Assembly: GCF_001612725.1 (NCBI RefSeq)
Contig: NZ_BDAZ01000008.1
Span: forward strand, 388,804 to 452,803
Length of the DNA: 64,000 nt
Reading direction: 5' to 3'
From: Nocardia anaemiae NBRC 100462
GTDB lineage: Bacteria > Actinomycetota > Actinomycetes > Mycobacteriales > Mycobacteriaceae
The notes below the pieces were generated by a model that was not told where the DNA came from, did not search any database, and saw only the letters and a program-made list of their open reading frames with translations. This document shows, one piece after another, positions 15,941-26,044 of this stretch; within the stretch, counting starts at the first letter, position 1, and each line of letters begins with the position of its first letter. Both the position numbers and the translations under genes were made by a program.

Positions 15941-18112
15941 TTAGTTGTAGTGCGTATCCGAGTAGGCGTACTGGTTGCTGCGCGCATCCTGTGGCTTCCC
16001 TACGGGTTCACCGTTGGAATCGCGGTCTCCATGTCCTGGCCACCAGGCGCGGTGCCCGATCAGCGCAGTCACGGCTGGGGTGAAGAACATCGCCATGACG
16101 AAGGCGGCGATGGCGATGCCCACCGAGATCGCGAAGCCCATCTGCGACAGCACATTGTTGCCTGCCAGCATCATCGACGCGAAGGTGCCCGCCAGGATCA
16201 CACCGGCCGCGGCGACCGTGGGGCCGGTGTGGCGAACCGCGAGGGCCGCAGCCTGTTTCGGTTCGTTTCCGGCTCGCGCCTCCTCACGCAGGCGAGCGAC
16301 CATCAGAATGTTGTAGTCGGTGCCGAGGGCGACCACGAACAGGTACATGATCACCGGCAGGGTGAAGATCAGTCCGGAATTGCCCTGGAAGTGCTGGAAA
16401 ACCAGCACCGCTGCACCGAGCGTCGCGGCGAAGCCGAGGAAGACCGAGGCCATCAGATACCACGGCGCCACCAGACTGCGCAGCAGCAGCGCGAGCACGA
16501 TCATGATGAGGATCGCCGCCACCGGGAACACGATCTTGTAGTCGTGCACCATCGCATCCTGGAAGTCGACGTACACCGACGAGATGCCGCCCACCGCAGC
16601 GGTAGTGCCCGCGGGTGCCGCCGAATGCGCGGCATCGCGGAGCGGATCGCGAACCGTATCGAGCGCGGCATCCGATTCGGGCGCTCCATCGAGGGTCACC
16701 TGGAAGTCGGCGGCCAGTCGATCATTCGACACCGTCGGCGTCCCAACCTGATTCACGCCTGGCACCGCGGCAAGCACGGCTCGGTAGGCGGCGAGCTGGT
16801 CATCGGCGAGCGGTGCGCCGGTATCCGACCGCAACAGCACCTCGGACGGCTGTGTCGACCCCGCGGGCATGCCCTTGAGCAATTCCTTGTTGTAGACCGT
16901 CGATTCGGAGGAATCCGAGGTCGAGCCCGAGCTCAGATCGAATGTCGGGTGGAAACCGAACGCCAACACGCCGAGGGCGACCAGCAGCCCGCCGGACATC
17001 GCCGCGAACGCACCGGGCCGCCGCCCCATCGCCGCGCCGATCGCAGCGAAGCGGGTGCCCTTCGGCTCCTGCTGCCACGCCTTGGACGGCCAGAAAACCT
17101 TGGTGCCCAACAGCGAAACCACGGCGGGCACCAGCGTGAGTCCCGCCACCAGCGCCACCGCGACCGCGATCGCCAGCGCCGGACCGAGCGCACGGAACAT
17201 GCCGAGCGTCGACAGGACCAGCGCCATAAATGCGATGATCACCGCCCCTGCCGCCGAGGTGATCGCCTCGCCGACCTTGGTGACCGCACTGACCATCGCG
17301 GTCTTCGGATCCTCACCGGCGCGCAGGCGCTCCCGATACCGGAACATCAGGAACAGGATGTAATCGGTGCCGACACCGAACAGCACAACCAGCAGAATGG
17401 AATTCACCGAACTGTCGACCTTCAGATCGAAGGCCTTGCTGACCATCGCGATCAACCCGCCGACGGTGCCAGAGATCGCGCCGATCACGACGATCGGCAG
17501 CAGCGCGATCACCGGACTGCGGAAGATGATCAGCAGCAGCACCAGAATCAGCACCACCGTCGCGATACCGATTATGGCCATACCTTTTTCGCCGGATTCG
17601 GTCTGATCGAGCATCTGCGCCGCCTGACCCGTGACGCCCGCCTTCAGATCCGTGCCCTGCACCTGATCTTGCAATGCGTCCCGCAGTTTCTTGACCGCGT
17701 CGCTCTGCGTGGTGTCGCCCGCATTGGTCACCTTCGTCATCTGCACGGCGGCGATCTGCACCAAGCGGTTCTCCGAGGCGGGTACGGCCTGGATGCCGAT
17801 GACGTCTTTGATTCTCGCGTCATCGAGCTTCGACGCGATCGCCGTCACGCCAGCCGAATCGGCCTCGGATAGCGGTGCGCCGTCCGACCGGACGAAGACC
17901 AGTAGCGCCGCGGGCGCTTGCTGCTGCGGAAACGCCTTCTGCTGCAATTGCATTGCCTGAATCGACTCGTAATGCGATGGCAGGAATTCGGATTGGTCGG
18001 TGGTCGATTTCAGTTGCGGCGCCGAGGCCACCACCGCGATCACGATGAACAGCCAGAGACCGATCACCTTCCACGGGTTGTGCACAACGATCGCGCCCAG
18101 TCGAGCGAACAT
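15941..18112 (-). CDS. MMPL-family RND transporter
   Basis: The 723-residue protein has the MmpL/RND plan: one N-terminal helix (VIGLWLFIVIAVVAS), an extracytoplasmic domain with the early DQSEFLPSHYESIQAM segment, a cluster of helices, then a repeat of the same. The two paired motifs GVGTDYILFLMFR and ALGTDYNILMVARLREEAR hold the Asp-Tyr proton-relay residues. Relatives export cell-envelope lipids, siderophores or drugs. An EXLDI-family gene lies 41 bp upstream on the same strand, so they likely form one operon. AAAGGA lies ten bases before the ATG. No accessory MmpS gene is present. The cargo is unknown. Confidence 0.93.
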   Translation of the reverse strand: MFARLGAIVVHNPWKVIGLWLFIVIAVVASAPQLKSTTDQSEFLPSHYESIQAMQLQQKAFPQQQAPAALLVFVRSDGAPLSEADSAGVTAIASKLDDARIKDVIGIQAVPASENRLVQIAAVQMTKVTNAGDTTQSDAVKKLRDALQDQVQGTDLKAGVTGQAAQMLDQTESGEKGMAIIGIATVVLILVLLLIIFRSPVIALLPIVVIGAISGTVGGLIAMVSKAFDLKVDSSVNSILLVVLFGVGTDYILFLMFRYRERLRAGEDPKTAMVSAVTKVGEAITSAAGAVIIAFMALVLSTLGMFRALGPALAIAVAVALVAGLTLVPAVVSLLGTKVFWPSKAWQQEPKGTRFAAIGAAMGRRPGAFAAMSGGLLVALGVLAFGFHPTFDLSSGSTSDSSESTVYNKELLKGMPAGSTQPSEVLLRSDTGAPLADDQLAAYRAVLAAVPGVNQVGTPTVSNDRLAADFQVTLDGAPESDAALDTVRDPLRDAAHSAAPAGTTAAVGGISSVYVDFQDAMVHDYKIVFPVAAILIMIVLALLLRSLVAPWYLMASVFLGFAATLGAAVLVFQHFQGNSGLIFTLPVIMYLFVVALGTDYNILMVARLREEARAGNEPKQAAALAVRHTGPTVAAAGVILAGTFASMMLAGNNVLSQMGFAISVGIAIAAFVMAMFFTPAVTALIGHRAWWPGHGDRDSNGEPVGKPQDARSNQYAYSDTHYN

Positions 18113-18153
18113 GTGGGAGAAGTCCTTTCGAGGTCCGAACGAGCGGACCGGTC

Positions 18154-18600
18154 TCAGATGTCGAGTTCGTCGATCTTCGGACTCGTCTCGATGTCGACGA
18201 GTTCGCGGTAGATGCGGGCCGGAATCCGTCCGGCGAGTTCCTCGACCGAGTCGACGATGTCCACCGTGTAGTCGCCCCAGGTCTGGTCGTCGACGTCGAA
18301 GATCTCCCGCCAGTCCTTCAGATCCCTGGTCCAGTTCGCGAATGCGAAGTCCATCCAGTCGGCCTGCTGCCGATGCACCACGTATTTGCCCTTGCGGCTC
18401 AGGTAGACCCGGATCACCGCGATTCCCGATTTGGTGAATTCCCGTGCCGCACCGAGCTGTCGCCCGACGAAGCGCTGCCTGTGCAGGCCACCGGGCCCGG
18501 TTTTGAGCAGCACATCGCGCATATCCGATGCGCTCTTATCGATATTGATCGTGACCACCTCCGAAGCGCTGTCGGCCGGTGTCTGCGAATCCGCGTCCAT
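18154..18600 (-). CDS. EXLDI-family protein
   Basis: The 148-residue protein fits the actinobacterial EXLDI family (TIGR04342), named for its C-terminal pentapeptide: here the end is KIDELDI, with Asp in place of the first Glu. The middle has the family pattern RFVGRQLGAAREF, IRVYLSRKGKYVVH, a Trp-rich stretch and the late VDSVEELAGRIPARIYREL. Function is not known; genes often sit beside transporters or TetR regulators. The ATG at 18600 has GGGGA upstream; an ATG five codons earlier is possible. It precedes the MMPL gene. Confidence 0.82.
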   Translation of the reverse strand: MDADSQTPADSASEVVTINIDKSASDMRDVLLKTGPGGLHRQRFVGRQLGAAREFTKSGIAVIRVYLSRKGKYVVHRQQADWMDFAFANWTRDLKDWREIFDVDDQTWGDYTVDIVDSVEELAGRIPARIYRELVDIETSPKIDELDI

Positions 18601-18750
18601 GATTCCCCGTCCCATAAATAGATATGCAATACAGCATGGGTTCGACGCCAGCGGACCCCGATTCGGTCCGCCGCGGTGAGTTGATCTGTTGCTTTCCGGT
18701 CACCTCGAGCAGGCTCAGCGGCGACCGTCGGGAATCACTATAAGTAGATG

Positions 18751-18775
18751 TATACGTATAACGCAAGACTTGCGT
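18751..18775. promoter_or_regulatory. Two adjacent palindromes upstream of the EXLDI-MMPL operon
   Basis: TATACGTATA (18751-18760) is directly followed by ACGCAAGACTTGCGT (18761-18775), 7-bp arms around one base. They lie in an A/T-rich stretch 150 bp upstream of the EXLDI gene and could be regulator sites. No regulator gene is adjacent. Confidence 0.4.
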
Positions 18776-19394
18776 CGAGCGGCTTCGGATCACCCTCGCG
18801 GACTACCCCTCACGGTCGGGCCGCCGCACCGCCTTGACCAGCAGCGACAGCCAGATTCAAGCATCATTGCCCGCCGGGAATCCGATCGCGAAACCGCCGA
18901 GGTACCTGCCGACACCAAGCTTGATTGCGGTGCTGTGACAGCCGACCACCTCACCGCACCCACCCTCCGGAACGTCCCGGGCCCGACCGGCCGACGGATA
19001 CGACAAGTGTTGGCGCACAAAGCTCTCCGACAATGCGCTCACGCCGATAGCGGACCCGCCGGTGAAGCACCTCACACTGGTGACAGCGCCGAGTCCGGCG
19101 AGCAGCACAGATCGCCGCAGCCCACCGTTGACGAGCCCGGCGACCAGCCAACGCCAAATTGGCATGGCCACACCGAACCACCCCCTGCGTACCGCAGACC
19201 AGCCCGCCGACCAGCGAACGCCAAACGTCCATGACCACACCGAGCCGCGCACCCTAGACCAGCCCGCCGACCAGCGAACGTCGAACGGCTAGGACCACGC
19301 CGATCCCCTGCGCACCGAACTCGCGAACTACGCACCCACACAAAAACTCTCGCCGAAACCAGCACGCACCCAAGCAACCGGTTCACATCGCCCA
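18776..19394. other. Non-coding interval with a degenerate tandem repeat
   Basis: About 620 bp before the NUDIX stop contains no frame with ribosome site or family resemblance. Its only visible structure is the tandem repeat at 19129-19315. It may be decayed coding DNA. Confidence 0.5.
19129..19315 (+). repeat. Threefold degenerate tandem repeat, about 60-bp unit
   Basis: Three units begin at about 19129, 19196 and 19256. Units 2 and 3 share the exact start AGACCAGCCCGCCGACCAGC and both are 60 bp; unit 1 is more diverged and slightly longer. The shared phrase is (C/G)CGACCAGC(G/C)AACG followed by GACCACACCGA. Confidence 0.75.
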
Positions 19395-19856
19395 CTACGG
19401 CGCGGGCTCTCCGTGTTCGAGGTAAGCCGCACGGCCGCCGGAACGCGCGATATGCGCTTGCCGTAGTCGGCGAGCGAGCCGCGGAATCAAATAGTCATCG
19501 AGTTGTGCCAAGTGAACCCAGGCCCATTGGTCGAGTTCGGTCTCCTGGAGGGTAATTGCTTGCTCATCGGATCCGAGATCGCCGCAATCGAAAACATAGA
19601 GAATCTTGTCGCCATCGGTTTCGCTCGGCGCCCAATCGTGAACAAGCAATTGCTTTGGCGCACGGTCGATTCCGAGTTCTTCACTGATCTCACGGCGGCA
19701 GGCCGCACCCGGTGACTCCCCCGGCTCGACATACCCGCCGGGAATATCCCAACCATTGCCGTAAACCTTGTGCACCAATAGCACCTCGTCGCCGCGCACG
19801 AAAAGCGCTCCCGCCGCCAGACGTGCGCGCGCAAACAGATTGTCCTCGCCGGTCAT
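19395..19856 (-). CDS. NUDIX hydrolase
   Basis: The 153-residue protein contains a full NUDIX box at residues 41-63, GYVEPGESPGAACRREISEE followed by LGI, which binds the metal and cleaves nucleoside diphosphate linkages. WDIPGG precedes it as usual. The substrate (modified nucleotide, NDP-sugar, ADP-ribose or other) cannot be read from the sequence. It begins four bases after the stop of the XRE-family regulator, so the two are one operon and probably act in one response. Confidence 0.92.
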   Translation of the reverse strand: MTGEDNLFARARLAAGALFVRGDEVLLVHKVYGNGWDIPGGYVEPGESPGAACRREISEELGIDRAPKQLLVHDWAPSETDGDKILYVFDCGDLGSDEQAITLQETELDQWAWVHLAQLDDYLIPRLARRLRQAHIARSGGRAAYLEHGEPAP

Positions 19857-19860
19857 TGAT

Positions 19861-21072
19861 TCACCTCACGACCTGCATTCGTCGGGCCAAGGCTTGCAAA
19901 ACGAACGAAGGACTGCCGTGCGCATTGCGCATCCAGGTAAGTACGAGTTGGCGGCTGAGGTAATGATGGCGAACCTGTTCCGGAGCCGCCTGCTCGGCAT
20001 CGAGCAGAGCCGATACCGAATCCTGTTGGCGGCCCGCCAGATTGAACGCGCGAGCGAGCTCGAGCTGGTGCCGAATCCGCCGCTCCACCGGAAGGGCGGA
20101 GGTATCGAGGCCGGGACCCAATCGCAGCGCGATCTGCACATCACCGAGTTCCATCGCCGTATTGACTCGATGGATCGCGACATTGGTGGGCCCGAACGCC
20201 GTCCACAGGCAGTTCCGATCACCACCCAACTTCGTTGCGGCCGACTCCGCTTCGGCCAGAAACTCCTGCACGGTGTCACGACGATTGCTGCGCGCTGCGG
20301 CCATCGAGCCGACCAGCAGCAACGTTCCGTACACCGACAGAATGTCGTCCCGGCCCTCACGCAGGTACGGCTGCAGGTAGGCCGCACCGGCTTCGACCAG
20401 ATCGACAGCGGGTTGCACACGGCCGGTCGACATCACCGTGAAAGCGACGGATCGCATCAGGGAACCGACAATCGCGAGATCATCGGTCCGCTGAGCCGCG
20501 GCGAGACCTCGTTCGGCGGCATTCCAAGCCAGATCGGTTTCACCGAGTTTGGTCAACACCGAGGCCGCCACCTGGTAGCACAGCGCCAACAGCCGATACC
20601 CGGATTCGTCCCCATCGCGCTGGGCGACCGCCAACGCGGCGGACAACAGGGCGGGCAAGCGACCCGCGACAAATCCGAACCTGGCGCCCTGATAGGCATC
20701 GAAGACACCGGACAACTCCCGTTCGAGTGCCGGGAGTCGAAACGTGTCCGGATCACGAGCAGGCGGCACCGGTGCGGGCATCAAATGGCTGTAGTCCATC
20801 AACGCGGCCCGGAGTGCGGGAATGGTGGAAGTCCCGCTATCAGTGGTCCATTGCAACAGACTCGGATCACCGATCAAATCCCCCAGTGAAACATCCAATG
20901 CGTCTGCGAGTAGGCGGATCACTGATAAACGGTCCAGCGGAATCCGATTGTTCTCGACCTTGCTCATCCAATCGTCTGTCCGCCCGACAAGTCCGGCTAG
21001 CACATCTTGGGACATACCGCGACGCCGTCGGTACCAAGACACCCGCTCACCGATGGTGAGGTTCTGGGTCAT
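19861..21072 (-). CDS. XRE-family regulator with TPR-like C-terminal domain
   Basis: The 403-residue protein has an N-terminal HTH_3 domain (IGERVSWYRRRRGMSQDVLAGLVG and WMSKVENNR) and a long helical region with Ala-rich repeats (LALCYQVAASVLTKLGETDLAWNAAERGLAAAQ) typical of TPR-like sensor parts of actinobacterial XRE proteins. ATG at 21072 begins just before the HTH. The downstream NUDIX gene follows after four bases and an uncharacterised gene is divergent 130 bp away; this three-gene set recalls regulator clusters of the WhiJ type in Streptomyces. The ligand is unknown. Confidence 0.85.
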   Translation of the reverse strand: MTQNLTIGERVSWYRRRRGMSQDVLAGLVGRTDDWMSKVENNRIPLDRLSVIRLLADALDVSLGDLIGDPSLLQWTTDSGTSTIPALRAALMDYSHLMPAPVPPARDPDTFRLPALERELSGVFDAYQGARFGFVAGRLPALLSAALAVAQRDGDESGYRLLALCYQVAASVLTKLGETDLAWNAAERGLAAAQRTDDLAIVGSLMRSVAFTVMSTGRVQPAVDLVEAGAAYLQPYLREGRDDILSVYGTLLLVGSMAAARSNRRDTVQEFLAEAESAATKLGGDRNCLWTAFGPTNVAIHRVNTAMELGDVQIALRLGPGLDTSALPVERRIRHQLELARAFNLAGRQQDSVSALLDAEQAAPEQVRHHYLSRQLVLTWMRNAHGSPSFVLQALARRMQVVR

Positions 21073-21202
21073 TCCGCGCACAACACAATCTTCCGACTCG
21101 GCTGGGCAACGATCCCGGAAAGATATTCCGGGCATACATCTGATTCGGCCTCAGGCTACTTGCAAAACCAACGACATCAGTGCTGAACGGGACAAGGCCA
21201 CC

Positions 21203-21676
21203 GTGGACACCGAGGAACTCGAGAGCGTCGTCGATTGGGCGGACTACTACCGCCGTCATTTTCATCTTCCAGCCGAGGAACGTGGCGGATACGTCATGCT
21301 GCCGGTGACGAACCATTTGGGCATCATCCACATGCCCAAGCTATTGGCCGAAAAGGTTCGGGTTTCCTTGGTACAGCAGGGCACTCTCGGCCCATTGCTG
21401 GCGCGGCAGATTCGCTGGACCTTCCTGGCGGCCGCGGACTACTCCCCGAGCAATCAAGTCCTGGAACTACTGGCACGCAAAAACATTTGTGTGCCCGTGA
21501 TCGGCAGCGCGCTGATGATCCCGACCAGCCTCGGACGTTGGACCCGTGAAGGAGCGCACTGGATCAATCCACCGCGCCGCGACCAATTGATGCCAATGCT
21601 TTCGACCGTAATCAGCACTACGCTGGGAGCAATATCGGATCGAAGCGACCGACCGGCTTCATCTTGGACTGGGTGA
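21203..21676 (+). CDS. Uncharacterised actinobacterial protein beside XRE regulator
   Basis: The 157-residue product is divergent from the XRE-NUDIX operon. GTG at 21203 is taken because AAGG lies five bases upstream and the protein then starts just before DTEELESVVDWADYY. Segments GIIHMPKLLAEKVRVSL, GPLLARQIRWTFLAA and VIGSALMIPTSLGRW, with a final HWINPP, match a pattern I recall from many actinobacterial proteins located next to XRE regulators; no function is established. It has no membrane segment or signal. It ends before the terminator shared with the S10 operon. Confidence 0.65.
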   Translation: MDTEELESVVDWADYYRRHFHLPAEERGGYVMLPVTNHLGIIHMPKLLAEKVRVSLVQQGTLGPLLARQIRWTFLAAADYSPSNQVLELLARKNICVPVIGSALMIPTSLGRWTREGAHWINPPRRDQLMPMLSTVISTTLGAISDRSDRPASSWTG

Positions 21677-21704
21677 ATAATCCGAACCGCTGAGCAAATA
21701 TGAA

Positions 21705-21738
21705 AAAGGCCCGCTTCCCAAATGGGAAGCGGGCCTTT
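21705..21738. terminator. Terminator of the S10 operon, bidirectional
   Basis: A 15-bp perfect stem AAAGGCCCGCTTCCC with AAAT loop lies between converging transcripts. On the minus strand it is followed by TTTTTCAT, a good U-tract ending the ribosomal operon 20 bp after rpsQ. Confidence 0.93.
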
Positions 21739-21758
21739 GCTTTTCCGCCGGAAGAGGC

Positions 21759-22040
21759 TTACTTGGCCTTCTCCAGGACCTCGACCAACCGCCAGTGCTT
21801 GGTGGCCGACAGCGGTCGGGTCTCCATCAGCTGGACGCGGTCGCCGACACCGGCGATCTCGTTCTCGTCATGCGCCTTCACCTTGGTGGTGGAGCGAATG
21901 ATCTTGCCGTAGAGCTTGTGCCGCGTGCGGTCTTCCAGCTCGACAACGATGGTCTTGTTCATCTTGTCCGAGACCACGTAGCCGATGCGGACCTTACGGG
22001 TGCCGCGCTTGACCTCGGGGGTCGCTTTCTCTTCACTCAT
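21759..22040 (-). CDS. rpsQ: 30S ribosomal protein S17
   Basis: The 93-residue protein has the S17 core [19 protein letters not shown] and the later [32 protein letters not shown]. It is the last gene of the S10 operon here and overlaps rpmC by four bases (ATGA). It binds 16S rRNA early in 30S assembly. A strong terminator follows, so rplN and the rest of the spc genes are elsewhere, as in mycobacteria. Confidence 0.97.
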   Translation of the reverse strand: MSEEKATPEVKRGTRKVRIGYVVSDKMNKTIVVELEDRTRHKLYGKIIRSTTKVKAHDENEIAGVGDRVQLMETRPLSATKHWRLVEVLEKAK

Positions 22041-22276
22041 GCCGCATCTCCCTTACCAGCGGGTGCCGAGGCCAGGCCGAGCTCACGCTCGCGCATGACC
22101 GTGTAGATGCGCGCGATCTCGTGACGCACGACGCGCAGGCGACGGTTGTTGTCCAACTGTCCCGTCGCCATCTGGAAGCGCAGATTGAACAGCTCTTCCT
22201 TCGACTCGCGCAGGCGGGCGACGAGCTCCTCTTCGTTGAGCTCGCGGAGCTCTGCGGCCGGTGTACCGGTAGCCAT
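22037..22276 (-). CDS. rpmC: 50S ribosomal protein L29
   Basis: The 79-residue protein has the L29 helical hairpin [20 protein letters not shown] and [20 protein letters not shown]. The ATG at 22276 shares one base with the rplP stop (TGATG), which fixes the start; a much longer open frame upstream is the shadow of rplP. L29 lies at the peptide exit on the 50S subunit. Confidence 0.97.
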   Translation of the reverse strand: MATGTPAAELRELNEEELVARLRESKEELFNLRFQMATGQLDNNRRLRVVRHEIARIYTVMRERELGLASAPAGKGDAA

Positions 22277-22692
22277 CAGAACTGCTCCTCCCTGGTCACG
22301 ATCCTGCACTTCATCGGGAGCTTGTGCATCGCGCGGCGCAGCGCCTCGCGAGCGATCTCCTCGTTGGGGTAACTCATTTCGAACATCACGCGTCCGGGCT
22401 TGACGTTCGCGACCCACCACTCCGGCGAGCCCTTACCGGAACCCATGCGGGTTTCGGCGGGCTTCTTGGTGAGCGGGCGATCCGGGTAGATGTTGATCCA
22501 GATCTTGCCGCCACGCTTGATGTGGCGGGTCATCGCGATACGCGCGGACTCGATCTGCCGGTTGGTGACGTAGGCGGGCTCGAGAGCCTGGATGCCGAAT
22601 TCACCGAACGCGACCGAAGTGCCGCCCTTGGCCATGCCGCTGCGGCTCGGGTGATGCTGCTTCCGGTGCTTGACCTTCCGTGGCATCAACAT
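22276..22692 (-). CDS. rplP: 50S ribosomal protein L16
   Basis: The 138-residue protein begins [19 protein letters not shown] and contains [19 protein letters not shown], both hallmark L16 segments. L16 helps form the A-site region of the 50S subunit. The gene starts three bases after rpsC ends. Confidence 0.98.
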   Translation of the reverse strand: MLMPRKVKHRKQHHPSRSGMAKGGTSVAFGEFGIQALEPAYVTNRQIESARIAMTRHIKRGGKIWINIYPDRPLTKKPAETRMGSGKGSPEWWVANVKPGRVMFEMSYPNEEIAREALRRAMHKLPMKCRIVTREEQF

Positions 22693-22695
22693 GCG

Positions 22696-23505
<810 letters not shown>

Positions 23506-23904
23506 TTACTTTGCCCCTCCCTTCCGGCGGCTGCGAGCAGCACCGGCGGTGGGCACGCTCTCGACCTCGATGGTGATGTGGCTGGTGCGCTTGCGAATCC
23601 GGAACGCGCGGCCCTGGGCCCGCGGCTGGAAACGCTTCATGGTCGCGCCCTCGTCGACGTAGGCGGTCGAGATGACCAGCGTGGCCGGGTTCAGGCCGAG
23701 GTTGTTCTCGGCGTTGGCCGCGGCGCTGGCGACGACCTTGGCGACCGGCTCGCTCGCGGCCTGCGGCGCGAACTTCAGGATCGCGAGGGCGTCCTCGACC
23801 CGCTTGCCGCGGACCAGGTCCACGACACGGCGAGCCTTCATCGGGGTGACGCGAACGTGCTTGGCGGTCGCGCGCGCAGTCGGATTCTGAGTCTCAGTGG
23901 TCAT
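23506..23904 (-). CDS. rplV: 50S ribosomal protein L22
   Basis: The 132-residue protein has [20 protein letters not shown] and the exit-tunnel loop region [19 protein letters not shown]. The loop is the site of macrolide-resistance changes in other bacteria; none is evident here. It overlaps the rpsS stop by four bases. Confidence 0.98.
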   Translation of the reverse strand: MTTETQNPTARATAKHVRVTPMKARRVVDLVRGKRVEDALAILKFAPQAASEPVAKVVASAAANAENNLGLNPATLVISTAYVDEGATMKRFQPRAQGRAFRIRKRTSHITIEVESVPTAGAARSRRKGGAK

Positions 23905-24182
23905 CGCCGCTTGCTCTTCCGATCTTCCTTGACGTGGCTCTTGAACGTCCGGGTGGGCGCGAACTCACCCAGCTTGTGGCCGACCATGGACTCCGAGACG
24001 AACACCGGCACATGCTTGCGGCCGTCGTGGACGGCGAAGGTGTGACCGATGAAATCGGGGATGATGGTCGAACGACGGGACCAGGTCTTGATGACCTGCT
24101 TGCTGCCCTTTTCGTTCTGTACGTCCACCTTCGCGAGGAGGTGGTCGTCGACGAACGGGCCCTTCTTGAGGCTGCGTGGCAT
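23901..24182 (-). CDS. rpsS: 30S ribosomal protein S19
   Basis: The 93-residue protein has the family start [15 protein letters not shown], then [20 protein letters not shown] and [11 protein letters not shown]. It contacts the A-site finger in the 30S head. The gene follows rplB after 15 bp with an AGGAGG-type ribosome site. Confidence 0.98.
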   Translation of the reverse strand: MPRSLKKGPFVDDHLLAKVDVQNEKGSKQVIKTWSRRSTIIPDFIGHTFAVHDGRKHVPVFVSESMVGHKLGEFAPTRTFKSHVKEDRKSKRR

Positions 24183-24197
24183 TTCTTACCTCCTCCT

Positions 24198-25034
24198 TCA
24201 GCGCTTCTTGCCGGTCTTGCGACGGCGGACGATGAGCTTGTCGCTCGGACGGTTGGGCTTGCGGGTGCGGCCTTCCGGCTGACCCCACGGCGAGACCGGG
24301 TGGCGACCACCGGAGGTCTTGCCCTCACCACCACCATGCGGGTGGTCGACCGGGTTCATCACGACACCACGGACCGTGGGGCGGCGACCCTTCCAGCGCA
24401 TGCGCCCGGCCTTACCCCAGTTGATGTTCGACTGCTCGGCATTGCCGACTTCGCCGACGGTGGCGCGGCAGCGCACGTCGACGCGACGGATTTCACCGGA
24501 GGGCATACGCAGCGTGGCGTAGGGCCCTTCCTTACCGAGCAGCTGGACGCTCATGCCAGCGGCACGGGCCAGCTTGGCGCCGCCGCCCGGACGCAGCTCC
24601 ACATTGTGGATGGTGGTACCGGTCGGGATATTGCGCAGCGGCAGGTTGTTACCCGGCTTGATGTCGGCGGTGGGGCCGGACTCGATCGGGGTGCCCTGCA
24701 CTACGCCCTTGGGGGCGATGATGTAGCGCTTCTCGCCGTCGCGGTAGTGCAGCAGCGCGATGTTGGCGGTGCGGTTCGGGTCGTACTCGATGTGCGCGAC
24801 CTTGGCCGGGATGCCGTCCTTGTCCAGGCGACGGAAGTCGATCAGACGGTAGGCACGCTTGTGGCCGCCACCGCGGTGGCGGGTGGTGATGCGACCGTGG
24901 GCGTTGCGGCCACCCTTGCTGTGCAGCGGGCGGATCAGCGACTTCTCGGGAGTCGACCGAGTGATCTCAGCGAAGTCCGAGACGCTGGAGCCACGACGGC
25001 CCGGCGTAGTCGGCTTGTACTTACGGATTGCCAT
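24198..25034 (-). CDS. rplB: 50S ribosomal protein L2
   Basis: The 278-residue protein begins [20 protein letters not shown] and has the peptidyl-transferase-centre segment [15 protein letters not shown], including the conserved His. It ends with a basic tail. It is needed for subunit association and is the longest protein of the operon. Confidence 0.98.
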   Translation of the reverse strand: MAIRKYKPTTPGRRGSSVSDFAEITRSTPEKSLIRPLHSKGGRNAHGRITTRHRGGGHKRAYRLIDFRRLDKDGIPAKVAHIEYDPNRTANIALLHYRDGEKRYIIAPKGVVQGTPIESGPTADIKPGNNLPLRNIPTGTTIHNVELRPGGGAKLARAAGMSVQLLGKEGPYATLRMPSGEIRRVDVRCRATVGEVGNAEQSNINWGKAGRMRWKGRRPTVRGVVMNPVDHPHGGGEGKTSGGRHPVSPWGQPEGRTRKPNRPSDKLIVRRRKTGKKR

Positions 25035-25067
25035 GAGTTCTTCTCTGCTTTCTGGATTCCCAGGCGC

Positions 25068-25373
25068 TTACGCGACCGGGCCTCCGAAGATCTCGATGGG
25101 CTTGCTGTCGGCCGAGATGGTCACGAGCGCGCGCTTGGTGTCCTTGCGCTTGCCGTAACCGAAGCGGGTCCGCTTGCGCTTGCCCTGACGGTTGGCGGTG
25201 TTGACGCTGGTCACCTTCACACCGAAGACCTTCTCGACGGCGATCTTGATCTGCGTCTTGTTGGAATCCGGGTGCACGATGAAGGTGTAGGTACCTTCCT
25301 CGATCAGTCCGTAGGACTTCTCCGAGATGACCGGCGCCAGCAGAATGTCGCGGGGGTCGGCGATCGTGGTCAC
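25068..25373 (-). CDS. rplW: 50S ribosomal protein L23
   Basis: The 101-residue protein has [20 protein letters not shown] and [20 protein letters not shown], typical of L23, the trigger-factor and SRP dock at the exit tunnel. The start overlaps the rplD stop by four bases. Confidence 0.97.
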   Translation of the reverse strand: MTTIADPRDILLAPVISEKSYGLIEEGTYTFIVHPDSNKTQIKIAVEKVFGVKVTSVNTANRQGKRKRTRFGYGKRKDTKRALVTISADSKPIEIFGGPVA

Positions 25374-26044
25374 TTGCTGTCCTCCTGTGCGGATTCGGCG
25401 GGGCCGTGCACGAAGGCGTTCAAGGCCTCGACGCTGAACACCACTTCGTCGCTCTCGAGCACGTCGTAGGTGTTGAGCTGATCCGGCGCGATCGGGTGCA
25501 CGAACTCCAGGTTCTGCACGCTCTTCCAGCCCGCGATGTCCTCACGTCCGAGGACGAGCAGGAACTTCTTCCGGTCCGACAGCTCGGACAGGAACGACTT
25601 CGCGGTCTTGGTCGACGGGGTCTGACCCGAGACCAGTTCGGTGATCACGTGGATGCGCTCGTTGCGCGCACGATCCGAGAGGGCGCCGCGCAGCGCGGCG
25701 CGGATCATCTTCTTGGGGGTGCGCTGGCTGTAGTCGCGCGGCTGCGGACCGTGCACGGTGCCACCACCGGTGAACTGCGGCGCGCGGGTCGAACCCTGAC
25801 GGGCGCGGCCGGTGCCCTTCTGGCGGTACGGCTTCTTGCCACCACCGGAGACCTCGCCGCGCGTCTTCGTCGCGTGCGTGCCCTGGCGTGCGGCGGCAAG
25901 CTGCGCGACGACGACCTGGTGCATCAGCGAGATGTTCGCGGTGACATCGAAGATCTCCGCGGGGAGCTCGACGGTGCCGTTGGTCTTGCCGCCGAGTTCC
26001 TTGACCGGGAGGGTCAGGTTGGTCTTCTTCTCGACGCTGGTCAT
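25370..26044 (-). CDS. rplD: 50S ribosomal protein L4
   Basis: The 224-residue protein shows the L4 signature [20 protein letters not shown] followed by [11 protein letters not shown], the loop that reaches the exit tunnel. In E. coli L4 represses the S10 operon; whether that applies here is unknown. ATGA overlaps join it to rplC and rplW. Confidence 0.98.
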   Translation of the reverse strand: MTSVEKKTNLTLPVKELGGKTNGTVELPAEIFDVTANISLMHQVVVAQLAAARQGTHATKTRGEVSGGGKKPYRQKGTGRARQGSTRAPQFTGGGTVHGPQPRDYSQRTPKKMIRAALRGALSDRARNERIHVITELVSGQTPSTKTAKSFLSELSDRKKFLLVLGREDIAGWKSVQNLEFVHPIAPDQLNTYDVLESDEVVFSVEALNAFVHGPAESAQEDSK

